Shown piece after piece: positions 7,600 to 14,806 of a DNA stretch of 64,000 nt. Both the position numbers and the translations under genes were made by a program. Position 1 is the first letter of the stretch; every line of letters starts with the position of its first letter. The notes under the pieces were generated by a model. It was not told the DNA's origin. It did not search any database and was given only the letters and a program-made list of their open reading frames with translations. The DNA is taken from NCBI RefSeq assembly GCF_029850875.1, contig NZ_JAOVAM010000003.1, positions 164,916 through 228,915 on the forward strand, given 5' to 3'. The stretch is from Rothia similimucilaginosa. GTDB lineage: Bacteria; Actinomycetota; Actinomycetes; Actinomycetales; Micrococcaceae.

Positions 7600-9017
7600 T
7601 GCAAATCTATGCTCTACTCGCCAAGCGAACCCTATGGAGTTCGCAGGCGATTCTTCCCGTGCTGGCTTTTGCCGCCTCCTCGGCACTGTTTTTGACGGTT
7701 GCCGGTGGTGTTCAAGCGCTGAGTACGTGGCTTGAGCACGCCAACGTTGACCACGAAATGATCAACCTGATGGGCATTCAGAAGCTCTACATGGGTTTGG
7801 CGTGGGTTGCCGCTCTGGTGCTGATTGTTCCGCTCTTTACCTTGGGCGCTTCGGCTGCTCGTTTGAGTGCCCGCCGCCGTGATGAGCGTCTGGCGTCCCT
7901 GCGTCTGATTGGTGCCTCCACGACCCTGATTGTGGGGCTGTCTGTTGCGGACGCGCTGGTGTACTCTCTTGTGGGTTTCATCATCGGTCTGTTGCTTTAC
8001 CTGGTGCTGATTTTCCCCTTTGGCGCTTTGCACTTCATGAACGTTCCGCTGGGTGCTGAGAATATGCTCCTGCCGGTGATCGTGATTTTCTACTGCTTCC
8101 TGGGCTGTATGGTCCTGGCGGCTCTCAGCTCCCTCTTCGGCCTGGCGAAGGTTAGTATCAGCCCGCTGGGTGTGCGTACCCGTGCGAAGGCTGGATCCGC
8201 CGGCTACATTGCCCTGGGTATCGGTGTTGTTTTGGTTATTGCCGTGATGATTCTGGCATCGACCTCCACAGGCTTCAGCATGTTCTCGCCCTTCCAGAAC
8301 GGCGGTGCCGATAGCGCAATGAAGAACCTGGCGATTTTCATTGCGTTGCCGGGTGTGCTGATGATGATTGCTATCGACCTGATTGGTACTTTCCTCGTGT
8401 GGGCGTACGCGAAGATTCGTGTGCGCATGACCCAGAAGGCGTCGGTTCTGCTGGGTTACCGTGCGGTGCTGGAATCCCCGCGCGGGGCGTGGCGTCAGGT
8501 TTCGGGTGTGGCGCTGTCGACCTTCTTGGTGACCTTCTTCGGCCCCATCCTGATTCTGGCAGGTGAGATGAGCAAAGACGCAAAGGAAGCCGGTCCTGCT
8601 GCCGGCCCTTTCATGACCATCATGCAGGATATCTTTCAGGGCATGCTGATGATGCTGTTCTTCTCGTACCTGCTGGTCACTCTCTCCGCAGTGCTGAACC
8701 AGAGCGCCGCCATTTACGAGCGTGTTTCGCTGTATTCTTCGCTGAATATGATGGGTACCCCCACGAGGCTGCTGCAGGCTTCGCGCCTGACCGTGGTCTT
8801 CGGTCCGCTGGTGCTCATCAGCGTGATTTCTGCACTGCTGGGTCTGCCGCTGACGGCTTTGATTGCGGCTCAGGGTCTTCCCGGTGAGATTCTGGCGAAG
8901 ATGTTCGGTCTGACCTTCGGCGCTATTGCGCTGGGTCTGGTGCTGGTCTATGCGGGCCTGCTGGCGACCATTCCGTTTATGCGTCAGGTGACTCATAAGC
9001 CGGTGTCCGCTCTCTAA
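7599..9017 (+). CDS. FtsX-like ABC transporter permease
   Basis: A 472-residue membrane protein with about eight to ten hydrophobic segments, including paired FtsX-like blocks (near 15-190 and 290-470). The stretch LGASAARLSARRRDERLASL with the following LIGAS is typical of FtsX/BceB-like permeases. It is translationally coupled to the ATPase (TAATG). There is no large extracellular domain of the MacB kind. A strong terminator follows at 9034, so the pair forms a two-gene operon. A long frame exists on the opposite strand across this gene but it is a GC-driven shadow. Confidence 0.85.
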   Translation: MQIYALLAKRTLWSSQAILPVLAFAASSALFLTVAGGVQALSTWLEHANVDHEMINLMGIQKLYMGLAWVAALVLIVPLFTLGASAARLSARRRDERLASLRLIGASTTLIVGLSVADALVYSLVGFIIGLLLYLVLIFPFGALHFMNVPLGAENMLLPVIVIFYCFLGCMVLAALSSLFGLAKVSISPLGVRTRAKAGSAGYIALGIGVVLVIAVMILASTSTGFSMFSPFQNGGADSAMKNLAIFIALPGVLMMIAIDLIGTFLVWAYAKIRVRMTQKASVLLGYRAVLESPRGAWRQVSGVALSTFLVTFFGPILILAGEMSKDAKEAGPAAGPFMTIMQDIFQGMLMMLFFSYLLVTLSAVLNQSAAIYERVSLYSSLNMMGTPTRLLQASRLTVVFGPLVLISVISALLGLPLTALIAAQGLPGEILAKMFGLTFGAIALGLVLVYAGLLATIPFMRQVTHKPVSAL

Positions 9018-9033
9018 ACTGTTTTAGCTTCTG

Positions 9034-9075
9034 CCTCCCGTTGCATCCGTTCTGGATGCGGCGGGAGGGTTTCTT
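9034..9075 (+). terminator. Intrinsic terminator after the ABC transporter operon
   Basis: Stem CCTCCCG-tt-GCATCC / GGATGC-gg-CGGGAGG with a 5-nt loop, then TTTCTT, 17 bp after the permease stop. Confidence 0.85.
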
Positions 9076-9176
9076 CATCTGGTTTTCCGTTCTGCGGGCG
9101 AGGCGCAACCCCGCATGTTTTCTCACGCACCGGGCCACCGCTTCCATAGCCTAAACCCCTGTGAGAGACTGACATT

Positions 9177-9941
9177 ATGTTTGAACACACAGTACCCTCC
9201 GATTGGTTCCCCCGCTGCGCAATCTTCGACTGCGACGGCATCCTCCTCGACTCCGAGACCGTCTGGAACGATGTGCAGCGTGAGCTTTTCGCACGCTGGT
9301 CTGTTCCCTTCACCGAAGAGGTGGAGCATCGCCTCACCGGCCTGGCAGCAGCCGATGTCGCCGAGGAGCTTGCACTGCTCTCCTACGAGGCGCAGAACGG
9401 CCAGAAGCCGGACACCGCCTCCGCAGAGTACGCCGAACACCATGAACGCGTGATGAAGGACCTGCTCACCACCGAGCACGAGGTCATCAGCTCCGGCGTG
9501 GACCTGATTGAGGGTGCACAGAAGTTCCTGGGCTTCCTGAGCGAGCACATGCCGGTTGCGGTGGCGTCGAACTCCACCGCGAACATTCTGACCCTGAAGA
9601 TGGAAAGCTACGGTTACGCCCCGCTGGTGCGCACCTGGGTCAGCAGCAACGACGTTCCGGCCGGTAAGCCCGCCCCGGACATGTACCTGGAGGCGGCACG
9701 TCGCCTCGGCTTTGAAGGTCACGAGGCGCTGGCGTTCGAGGACTCCCCCGCGGGCGCGCAGGCGGCACGTGACGCCGGTACGAAGGTCATGATTTACGTG
9801 CCGGAAGGCACCGACCCGGCAAAGACACCGGCCGGTTTTGGGCGCTTCGATTCGTTCAATGACCCGCAGCTCTGGGAGGCGGCACGCACCTGGATCGCCA
9901 AGCTTGAGGCGGCACAGCAGTCTGAGGCGGCGCAGGGCTAA
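9177..9941 (+). CDS. HAD-superfamily phosphatase (beta-phosphoglucomutase-like)
   Basis: A 254-residue HAD hydrolase. Motif I is IFDCDGILLDSE (nucleophile Asp18, acid Asp20), motif II VASNST near 125, motif III Lys in AGKPAPDMYL, and motif IV AFEDSPAGAQAA. A helical cap lies between motifs I and II, as in the phosphoglycolate phosphatase/beta-PGM subgroup. Substrate is not predictable. The last 18 codons and the following terminator recur in decayed form about 1.66 kb downstream (11543-11677), flanking a foreign-looking cassette. Confidence 0.88.
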   Translation: MFEHTVPSDWFPRCAIFDCDGILLDSETVWNDVQRELFARWSVPFTEEVEHRLTGLAAADVAEELALLSYEAQNGQKPDTASAEYAEHHERVMKDLLTTEHEVISSGVDLIEGAQKFLGFLSEHMPVAVASNSTANILTLKMESYGYAPLVRTWVSSNDVPAGKPAPDMYLEAARRLGFEGHEALAFEDSPAGAQAARDAGTKVMIYVPEGTDPAKTPAGFGRFDSFNDPQLWEAARTWIAKLEAAQQSEAAQG

Positions 9942-10018
9942 GTGGCACCCGCCCCACCTCGTAGCAGCATAAAGAAAGACCCCCGGTCTGCTCCTTATGG
10001 AGCAGACCGGGGGTCTTT
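9882..10018 (+). repeat. Duplicated HAD 3' end plus terminator, copy A (intact)
   Basis: This segment covers the last codons of the HAD gene, its stop and its terminator. A diverged copy in the same orientation lies at 11543-11677. The two copies share the coding tail (KLEAAQQSEAAQG versus KLEATQQSQATQG), the stop, the AAGAAAGACCCCCGG stem and the CTCCTTATGGAG loop. They bracket an AT-rich segment of about 1.5 kb. Confidence 0.8.
9975..10018 (+). terminator. Strong terminator after the HAD gene
   Basis: A perfect 20-bp stem, AAAGACCCCCGGTCTGCTCC with its complement, around a TTAT loop and ending in TCTTTTA. It probably works in both directions. Confidence 0.92.
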
Positions 10019-10122
10019 TATGCTTATCAGCTGCCTCTCTAGCACCCGCTCTTGTAGCCCTTTGACTTCATCAGCACTCTCGCGGAGCGCTACTTTTCCA
10101 AAGTGTCACTAAACGGTACCAA

Positions 10123-10167
10123 TACAAAACATCACGAGAACCTGAACATTGGCAGGTTCTCGTGATG
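10123..10167 (-). terminator. Terminator of the bacteriocin-like operon
   Basis: A perfect 15-bp stem (CATCACGAGAACCTG and complement) with an 8-nt loop. On the minus strand it is followed by TTTTGTATT. It lies 27 bp after the stop of the small membrane protein gene. Confidence 0.88.
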
Positions 10168-10194
10168 CTAGGTGTTTTAGAACTCCAAGGATGC

Positions 10195-10509
10195 TTATTT
10201 CGGCTGTTGCTTATAGAAAACAAAAGCGTACAGGATACTCATAAGTAGAACTACAACCTGAGCCAAAGGGTCAAGCCAATACACTTGTAAAATTACCACA
10301 GCCAACATAAAAAATACGGATTTTATGAAGGATGCCGCAGGTTGTACGTAGTTCTTATTTGCACGATATGCAGAGTATCCAACAAATCCACAAAGAATTA
10401 AAATACCGGCAACATTATAAAACATTGAATCATGCGAAGATGTAAAATAATAGAAAGAATAACCTGCGAAACATAATTCAGGTACCGGTATGTATCTAGT
10501 GTCGACCAA
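10195..10509 (-). CDS. Small multi-pass membrane protein, candidate immunity protein
   Basis: About 104 residues with three clear hydrophobic segments (about 33-50, 62-81 and 84-102, numbering from the GTG at 10518) and a weaker one at the N-terminus. It is basic at the C-terminus and resembles no family I can name. TTG at 10509 is preferred because GAGGTGA lies 5 nt upstream; GTG at 10518 overlaps that ribosome site. It directly follows the secreted-protein gene at 10528 and shares its terminator. Codon use and base content are much more AT-rich than neighbours. A small membrane protein after a secreted hydrophobic peptide precursor is the usual layout of bacteriocin immunity, but this is inferred from context only. 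Confidence 0.55.
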   Translation of the reverse strand: MVDTRYIPVPELCFAGYSFYYFTSSHDSMFYNVAGILILCGFVGYSAYRANKNYVQPAASFIKSVFFMLAVVILQVYWLDPLAQVVVLLMSILYAFVFYKQQPK

Positions 10510-10527
10510 CTTAATCACCTCAGATAT

Positions 10528-11202
10528 TTATTCAATTTTTGCTTTCAGCGGTGGTATACCCCAATCTGCGTAGAACGCGATTCCACGTCCTTCTATACCG
10601 GCTCCGACAATTTTTGCGGCTAGGTCGCCGAAGAACAGCGCCCCCAGAACTGAGGAACCTATCGCGATGGGGCCACTAAAAGTGGCAGTAAAGGCTGTCC
10701 AAGCGGCCATGAGGGCAGCAGGGCTAACCTGAGCAGCTGCGAACAACATGGACGCTGTACCCGTAGTTAGGGTGGCATTGTCGATGTACAAAATTCGCGC
10801 GCCATCTCCACGGTCTCCCGCCACTACAGCTCTAGGAGCAGTGGAAATGCTTTGAGCCACGCTGCCCGTAGATGTATTTGCTGTATTCAGTAGGGTATCG
10901 AGCTGAGAAACTTCTACATCAGTCAGTGAGTATTTTTTAGCAAGATCCCGCATAGAGGACTTCAGGGCTAGATTTCCATCGCGATCAAATGTGAATTCAT
11001 ATTTTAAGGTATCCACGAGATTCGCATATGCTTCGCCCGTTTCATTTGAGTTTGCAGAAAAGCTACCTAAAGTAGGTGAAACAGATGAGACGCTCTGTGG
11101 AGCAGTGGATTCTGCGTGAGCAGGATAGCTCACCACCCCAGATATACCTATCGCCACAGTCGCAGAAATACAACTTACGATTGACTTACTAAAATTTTTC
11201 AT
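10528..11202 (-). CDS. Secreted bacteriocin-like precursor (hydrophobic C-terminal peptide)
   Basis: A 224-residue protein. A Sec signal peptide occupies 1-30 with a clean AHA|ES cleavage site. A polar Ser/Thr-rich and helical pro-region (31-145) follows, including DLAKKYSLTDVEVSQLDTLL. Then comes a long hydrophobic Ala/Gly-rich C-terminal segment (about 147-203, for example FAAAQVSPAALMAAWTAF and GPIAIGSSVLGALFFGDLAA), ending in a short polar tail. There are no cysteines after the signal peptide. This signal, pro-region and hydrophobic C-terminus architecture recalls SdpC-type and other processed membrane-active toxins, but I see no sequence match to a named family. It forms a two-gene unit with a small membrane protein and is AT-rich compared with the rest of the window. 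Confidence 0.6.
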   Translation of the reverse strand: MKNFSKSIVSCISATVAIGISGVVSYPAHAESTAPQSVSSVSPTLGSFSANSNETGEAYANLVDTLKYEFTFDRDGNLALKSSMRDLAKKYSLTDVEVSQLDTLLNTANTSTGSVAQSISTAPRAVVAGDRGDGARILYIDNATLTTGTASMLFAAAQVSPAALMAAWTAFTATFSGPIAIGSSVLGALFFGDLAAKIVGAGIEGRGIAFYADWGIPPLKAKIE

Positions 11203-11394
11203 TGCCTGTCCTTCTCTCGCTGTTGATGATATCTCTAGTTTGATATGAACCGGAACACTTTTATGATATCAATCAGCAAAATGGGAGTCAAGATTATTTT
11301 AGTAATAATTCAATAATAATTTGCACCACTACAAACTATAGTGTTTAGCGGCTAAAGCTCCCAGCCCGTTCTCTCTCCTCAGCAAACTTGCATC

Positions 11395-11550
11395 CTAAGT
11401 CGTCTTAATGCGCTTCAGATGCTCCTCTGCCTTACACATTTCTAGGTTCTTATCGCAGATACAGCGGTAAACAGTCTTCACTTCCCCTGTTGCTTTCACC
11501 CACCTCTCTTCTTCTTTCCTACGTGCGTATGCTTTTCCGCTGGTGCGCAC
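11395..11550 (-). pseudogene. Small unassigned frame, possible gene remnant
   Basis: An open frame of about 51 codons, VRTSGKAYARRKEEERWVKA continuing to KTVYRCICDKNLEMCKAEEH and ending LKRIKTT. It has protein-like composition (three Cys, strongly basic and helical) and does not look random. It has no ribosome site, and its upstream edge runs into the degenerate HAD-tail copy, so it is probably the 3' end of a gene cut by the rearrangement that formed the duplicated flank. The family is unknown. Confidence 0.3.
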
Positions 11551-11551
11551 C

Positions 11552-11602
11552 TGAATCACCAAGCTTGAAGCGACGCAGCAGTCTCAAGCAACGCAGGGCT
11601 AA
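11552..11602 (+). pseudogene. HAD C-terminal fragment
   Basis: The frame after the TGA reads ITKLEATQQSQATQG then stop, matching the HAD C-terminus (IAKLEAAQQSEAAQG). Only these 15-16 codons remain, so it is a non-functional remnant. Confidence 0.7.
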
Positions 11603-11634
11603 GTAATTAGCACCCCCTCCCCCGGTATGAAGAA

Positions 11635-11675
11635 AGACCCCCGGCCCGCTCCTTATGGAGCAGACCGGGGGTCTT
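11635..11675. terminator. Terminator downstream of metI
   Basis: Stem AAGACCCCCGG-ccc-GCTCC / GGAGC-aga-CCGGGGGTCTT with a TTAT loop and a 3-nt internal mismatch absent from copy A. On the minus strand it is 37 bp beyond the metI stop. Confidence 0.75.
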
Positions 11676-11711
11676 CTCTGTCTTATCAGCCGTACCTACA
11701 GGAGCACAAAC

Positions 11712-12407
11712 TTATCGACGCATAACCTTCTTCGCCAGGGAGTTACCGATGAACTGAACCAGCTGAACCAGGACGATAATAATCGCCACAACAGCCCAGG
11801 TAATCTCGTCATTAAAGCGCTGGTAGCCATCCACAATCGCAATCTTACCCAGACCACCAGCACCCACGTAACCGGCCATAGCGGACATATCCACCACGCC
11901 GATAATGAGGAAGGTGTAACCCAGGATCAGCGGGCCAAGCGCCTCCGGAATCATCACGGTAAACAGGATGGTCATCTTCGAAGCACCCATCGCGCGAGCC
12001 GCCTCAATCACACCCGGATCAATGGAGACCATATTCTGCTCCACAATACGAGCAATAGCGAATGCTGCACCGAAGCTCATCGCAAAGACCGCCGCGTTCA
12101 CGCCCAGGCGGGTACCCACCACAGCACTAGTCAGCGGGCCCAGAGCCGCAATCAAAATAATGAACGGAATCGGGCGAATCACGTTCACCAGAATGTTCAG
12201 GACAGTGTACACAAAACGGTTCTGGAAGATATTACCTGCACGGGTGGTGTACAGCAGAGCGCCCACAATCAGGCCGACCAGACCTGCACACAGCATCGTA
12301 ATAGACACCATGTAGAAGGTATCGCCGATAGCCGGGAGTAGCTTCTCGGGTAGGAACTCAGACCAGTCCGTCTTCGAGGTAGCCAGCGGAAGAGTAGTAG
12401 CAAACAT
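11712..12407 (-). CDS. metI: Methionine ABC transporter permease
   Basis: A 231-residue MetI-type permease with five or six hydrophobic segments and the EAA-loop region EAARAMGASKMTILFTVMIP that contacts the ATPase. The length (about 217-230) is normal. It starts right after the MetN stop. Together with MetN and MetQ it imports D/L-methionine. Confidence 0.93.
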   Translation of the reverse strand: MFATTLPLATSKTDWSEFLPEKLLPAIGDTFYMVSITMLCAGLVGLIVGALLYTTRAGNIFQNRFVYTVLNILVNVIRPIPFIILIAALGPLTSAVVGTRLGVNAAVFAMSFGAAFAIARIVEQNMVSIDPGVIEAARAMGASKMTILFTVMIPEALGPLILGYTFLIIGVVDMSAMAGYVGAGGLGKIAIVDGYQRFNDEITWAVVAIIIVLVQLVQFIGNSLAKKVMRR

Positions 12408-13463
12408 TTAGCGCACCTCCTGCACGCGGGCAACGGTCTTCAGTTCGGCAACAGCAGCATCAATACTGGTGATTTCGCCGAGGAGTTCCAGGGTGAGGGT
12501 GCCGTAGGCTTTACCCTGCAGGGTCTCGATACCACCGCCCACAATGTTGAAGCGGACGTTACGGGAACCCAGGTAGGACAGCACCTTACCGAGCTCCTGG
12601 TTACCTTCCACAATCTCAACGTTGACGAGGTACCCCTTGTGGTTTGCACGCAACTCAGCCGCTTCCTTGCCAGTGGGGGCAAGCTTCACGGTGGTTGCCA
12701 CGAAGAGTTTTGCCACCTCAGTCTGCGGGTTGGAGAAGACATCGTACACGTTGCCCTGCTCCACCACACGACCGGACTCCATCACTGCCACACGGTCAGC
12801 AATAGTGGACACCACATCCATCTCGTGGGTAATGACCACAACGGTCACACCCAGTTCACGGTTGACCTTCTTCAATAGTGCAAGCACTTCATGGGTGGTT
12901 TCAGGATCCAGCGCACTGGTCGACTCATCGGCCAGTAGCAGAGCCGGGTTAGTGGCGAGCGCACGCGCAATGCCCACACGCTGCTTCTGACCGCCAGAGA
13001 GCTGGTTGGGGTAGTGACCTGCACGGTCTGCCAGACCCACGAAGTCAAGCATCTCCAGGGCGCGAGCACGGCGGTCCTTCTTAGACCAGCCAGCAATCTT
13101 TAGCGGGAACTCAACGTTACCGAGCACAGTGCGGGAGTTCATGAGGTTGAACTGCTGAAAGATCATGCCGATATTGGTGCGTGCTTCACGCAGTTCGGAG
13201 TCACGCTTACCTGAAATCTCAAAGCCGCCAACGGTCAGGGTGCCGCTGGTGGTGGTTTCCAGACCGTTGATGAGACGGACCAGGGTGGACTTACCGGCAC
13301 CAGAGTAGCCGATAATTGCAAAGATTTCACCGCGGTTAATGGTGAGGGAGACGCTGTCGACGGCAGTTACTGCCTTGGGGCCGGTGCCGAAGACTTTGGA
13401 GACTCCGTCCAGAACCACCATGGGCGCGATGCTGTCGCCGAGGCTCTGTGTCAGTTCACTCAT
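12408..13463 (-). CDS. metN: Methionine ABC transporter ATP-binding protein
   Basis: A predicted 351 residues from ATG 13463 (MSELTQSLGD). It has Walker A GYSGAGKSTLVRLI, the FQQFNLMNSRTV Q-loop, signature LSGGQKQRVGIARAL and Walker B LLLADESTSALD. A C-terminal NIL domain (about the last 75 residues) binds methionine and inhibits transport when the cell is full. A TTG at 13523 would extend the frame into a large intercistronic hairpin (13518-13579), so the internal ATG was chosen. It is second in metQ-metN-metI. Confidence 0.93.
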   Translation of the reverse strand: MSELTQSLGDSIAPMVVLDGVSKVFGTGPKAVTAVDSVSLTINRGEIFAIIGYSGAGKSTLVRLINGLETTTSGTLTVGGFEISGKRDSELREARTNIGMIFQQFNLMNSRTVLGNVEFPLKIAGWSKKDRRARALEMLDFVGLADRAGHYPNQLSGGQKQRVGIARALATNPALLLADESTSALDPETTHEVLALLKKVNRELGVTVVVITHEMDVVSTIADRVAVMESGRVVEQGNVYDVFSNPQTEVAKLFVATTVKLAPTGKEAAELRANHKGYLVNVEIVEGNQELGKVLSYLGSRNVRFNIVGGGIETLQGKAYGTLTLELLGEITSIDAAVAELKTVARVQEVR

Positions 13464-13517
13464 AAATTTGTATCCGTTATATGTCGTGGTTGGGGCGTCA
13501 AGGGCCTTAACGCCGGT

Positions 13518-13579
13518 ACGCAAAGGACGGTAAGCCTTTCGTGCCCCGCATCGGGTGCATAGACTTACCGCCTTTGCGT
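13518..13579 (-). other. Long intercistronic hairpin between metQ and metN
   Basis: Arms ACGCAAAGG-a-CGGTAAG (13518-13534) and CTTACCGCCTTTGCGT (13564-13579) pair over 15-16 bp with one bulge. A second GC-rich stem (GCCCC/GGG-GC) lies inside the loop. There is no U-tract. It probably protects the upstream metQ message or lowers metN expression, fitting the greater need for binding protein than ATPase. Confidence 0.6.
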
Positions 13580-13608
13580 ATGCCTAGATGAGGCGTGTAT
13601 TCAGAAGA

Positions 13609-14487
13609 TTACTTCTTAGCGCGCAGCTTGGCTTCTTCGTTAGCCAGGGACTGACGGAGTTCGTCGGTGCTTACGTTGACCTCAACAGCGGTGCCGCGGG
13701 TCTCTTCCTGGACGACGTCCATGACGGCCTTCGTGTGGAAGATTTCGACGATCTTCTTATAGGTCTCGTCGTCAGCCTTGTCCTTCTGTGCAACGAACAG
13801 GTTCACGTACTTGATAGCGGAGGGGTCGCTCTTGGGGTCGTCCTGAGCTAGAGCGTCTGCGGGCTTCAGGCCGGCGTCCTTGAGGAAGTCGTTGTTCACA
13901 ACAGCACCGTCTGCAGATTCCATGCCGACCACGGTCTGGGTTGCGTCAACGGGGGTAACCTTCACCTTAGAGGCGGAGGTGTCAACGTCATCGATGGTAG
14001 GTGAGTCAACGTCAGCGCTCTTGAAGGTGACCAGACCGTTGGTCTTCAGCAGCTTCAGCGCACGTGCTTCGTTCACGGTGTCGTTCGGGATAACGATTTC
14101 GCCACCCTGGGGGATGTCAGCCAGCTTGGAGTGCTTCTTGGAGAACAGAGCCATCGGGTAAATCACGGTCGGGCCGACAACCTGCAGGTCCTTGTTGGCG
14201 CTGACGTTGTAGTTCGACAGGTATGCGATGTGCTGGAAGCGGTTCATGTCGATGTCACCGGCGTCCAGTGCGGGGTTCGGCTCAGTGTACGCGCTGAACT
14301 CCTTGTACTCAATGTCGATGCCCTGCTTCTTAGCTTCTTCCTTCAGGGTCTTGTTGAACTTCTCAGAACCAACCACACCGATTGTGACCTTCTTGGAGCT
14401 GGAGGAAGAGGAGGAGTTGGTGGAACCGCAGGCTGCCAGGCCAAAGACCATGGGGACGACTGCGAGAGCAGCAGCAAACTTCTTCAC
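13609..14487 (-). CDS. metQ: Methionine-binding lipoprotein
   Basis: A 292-residue substrate-binding protein of the NlpA/MetQ family. The lipoprotein signal ends in GLAAC (Cys21), followed by a Ser-rich linker (SSSSSS). The mature part shows the MetQ pattern VTIGVVGSEKFNKTLKEEA, the conserved NAxDAN-like region ALDAGDIDMNRFQHIAYLSN (with the usual F/Q residues) and PNDTVNEARALKLL. It is anchored in the membrane outside the cell and feeds MetI/MetN. It is first in the operon. I looked upstream for a SAM riboswitch and did not find one I could support. Confidence 0.92.
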   Translation of the reverse strand: MKKFAAALAVVPMVFGLAACGSTNSSSSSSSKKVTIGVVGSEKFNKTLKEEAKKQGIDIEYKEFSAYTEPNPALDAGDIDMNRFQHIAYLSNYNVSANKDLQVVGPTVIYPMALFSKKHSKLADIPQGGEIVIPNDTVNEARALKLLKTNGLVTFKSADVDSPTIDDVDTSASKVKVTPVDATQTVVGMESADGAVVNNDFLKDAGLKPADALAQDDPKSDPSAIKYVNLFVAQKDKADDETYKKIVEIFHTKAVMDVVQEETRGTAVEVNVSTDELRQSLANEEAKLRAKK

Positions 14488-14715
14488 GGCTATGAATCTT
14501 TCTGTTGAATGATGATGCGTTCCACCGGGTGCTCACGTTGGTACTAGCACGTCCGATGGGAATGATGATGGGACAATTACAGCACGCACAGGGGCGGGTG
14601 TGGAAGTTGAGCTCTATTCATGAGACACAGAACGTCAAGGTCGTCATATTTTGTCATAATTCTTCACAGATTGATTATTGCAACGTCATTAAAACCCGCT
14701 CCTCGATCCTCCGTA

Positions 14716-14758
14716 CACAAAAACGCCGGCCCGGGCAAAACAAACCCAAGCCGGCGTT
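14716..14758 (-). terminator. Terminator of the acyl-CoA ligase gene
   Basis: Stem AACGCCGGC / GCCGGCGTT with a 19-nt loop, followed on the minus strand by TTTTTGTG. It lies 48 bp beyond the ligase stop in the 319-bp gap 14488-14806. The remainder of that gap should hold the metQ promoter and the G tract at 14783. Confidence 0.82.
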
Positions 14759-14782
14759 CATCCTACCCACCTGTTACGGACC

Positions 14783-14791
14783 GGGGGGGGG
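14783..14791. repeat. Run of nine G
   Basis: A homopolymer of nine G lies 15 bp beyond the stop of the acyl-CoA ligase gene. It is non-coding here. Such tracts are prone to slippage. Confidence 0.6.
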
Positions 14792-14806
14792 AATCAACCA
14801 GTACTA

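Larger units (their letters stand above)
11543..11677 (+). repeat. Duplicated HAD 3' end plus terminator, copy B (decayed)
   Basis: A diverged copy of 9882-10018 in the same orientation. The Trp codon is now TGA (11552-11554), and several substitutions separate the tails, yet stop and terminator positions are kept. It marks the right edge of the AT-rich cassette. It also supplies a terminator to the convergent metI gene. Confidence 0.78.

Noticed and set aside
7632..8996. 454-codon minus-strand frame opposite the FtsX-like permease
   Set aside because: The composition is His/Gln/Arg/Asn-rich, as expected from antisense of a hydrophobic gene. The permease is coupled to its ATPase and clearly real.
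14488..14700. SAM riboswitch upstream of metQ
   Set aside because: A methionine operon made this likely, but I could not find the conserved core or a matching set of stems in this leader.
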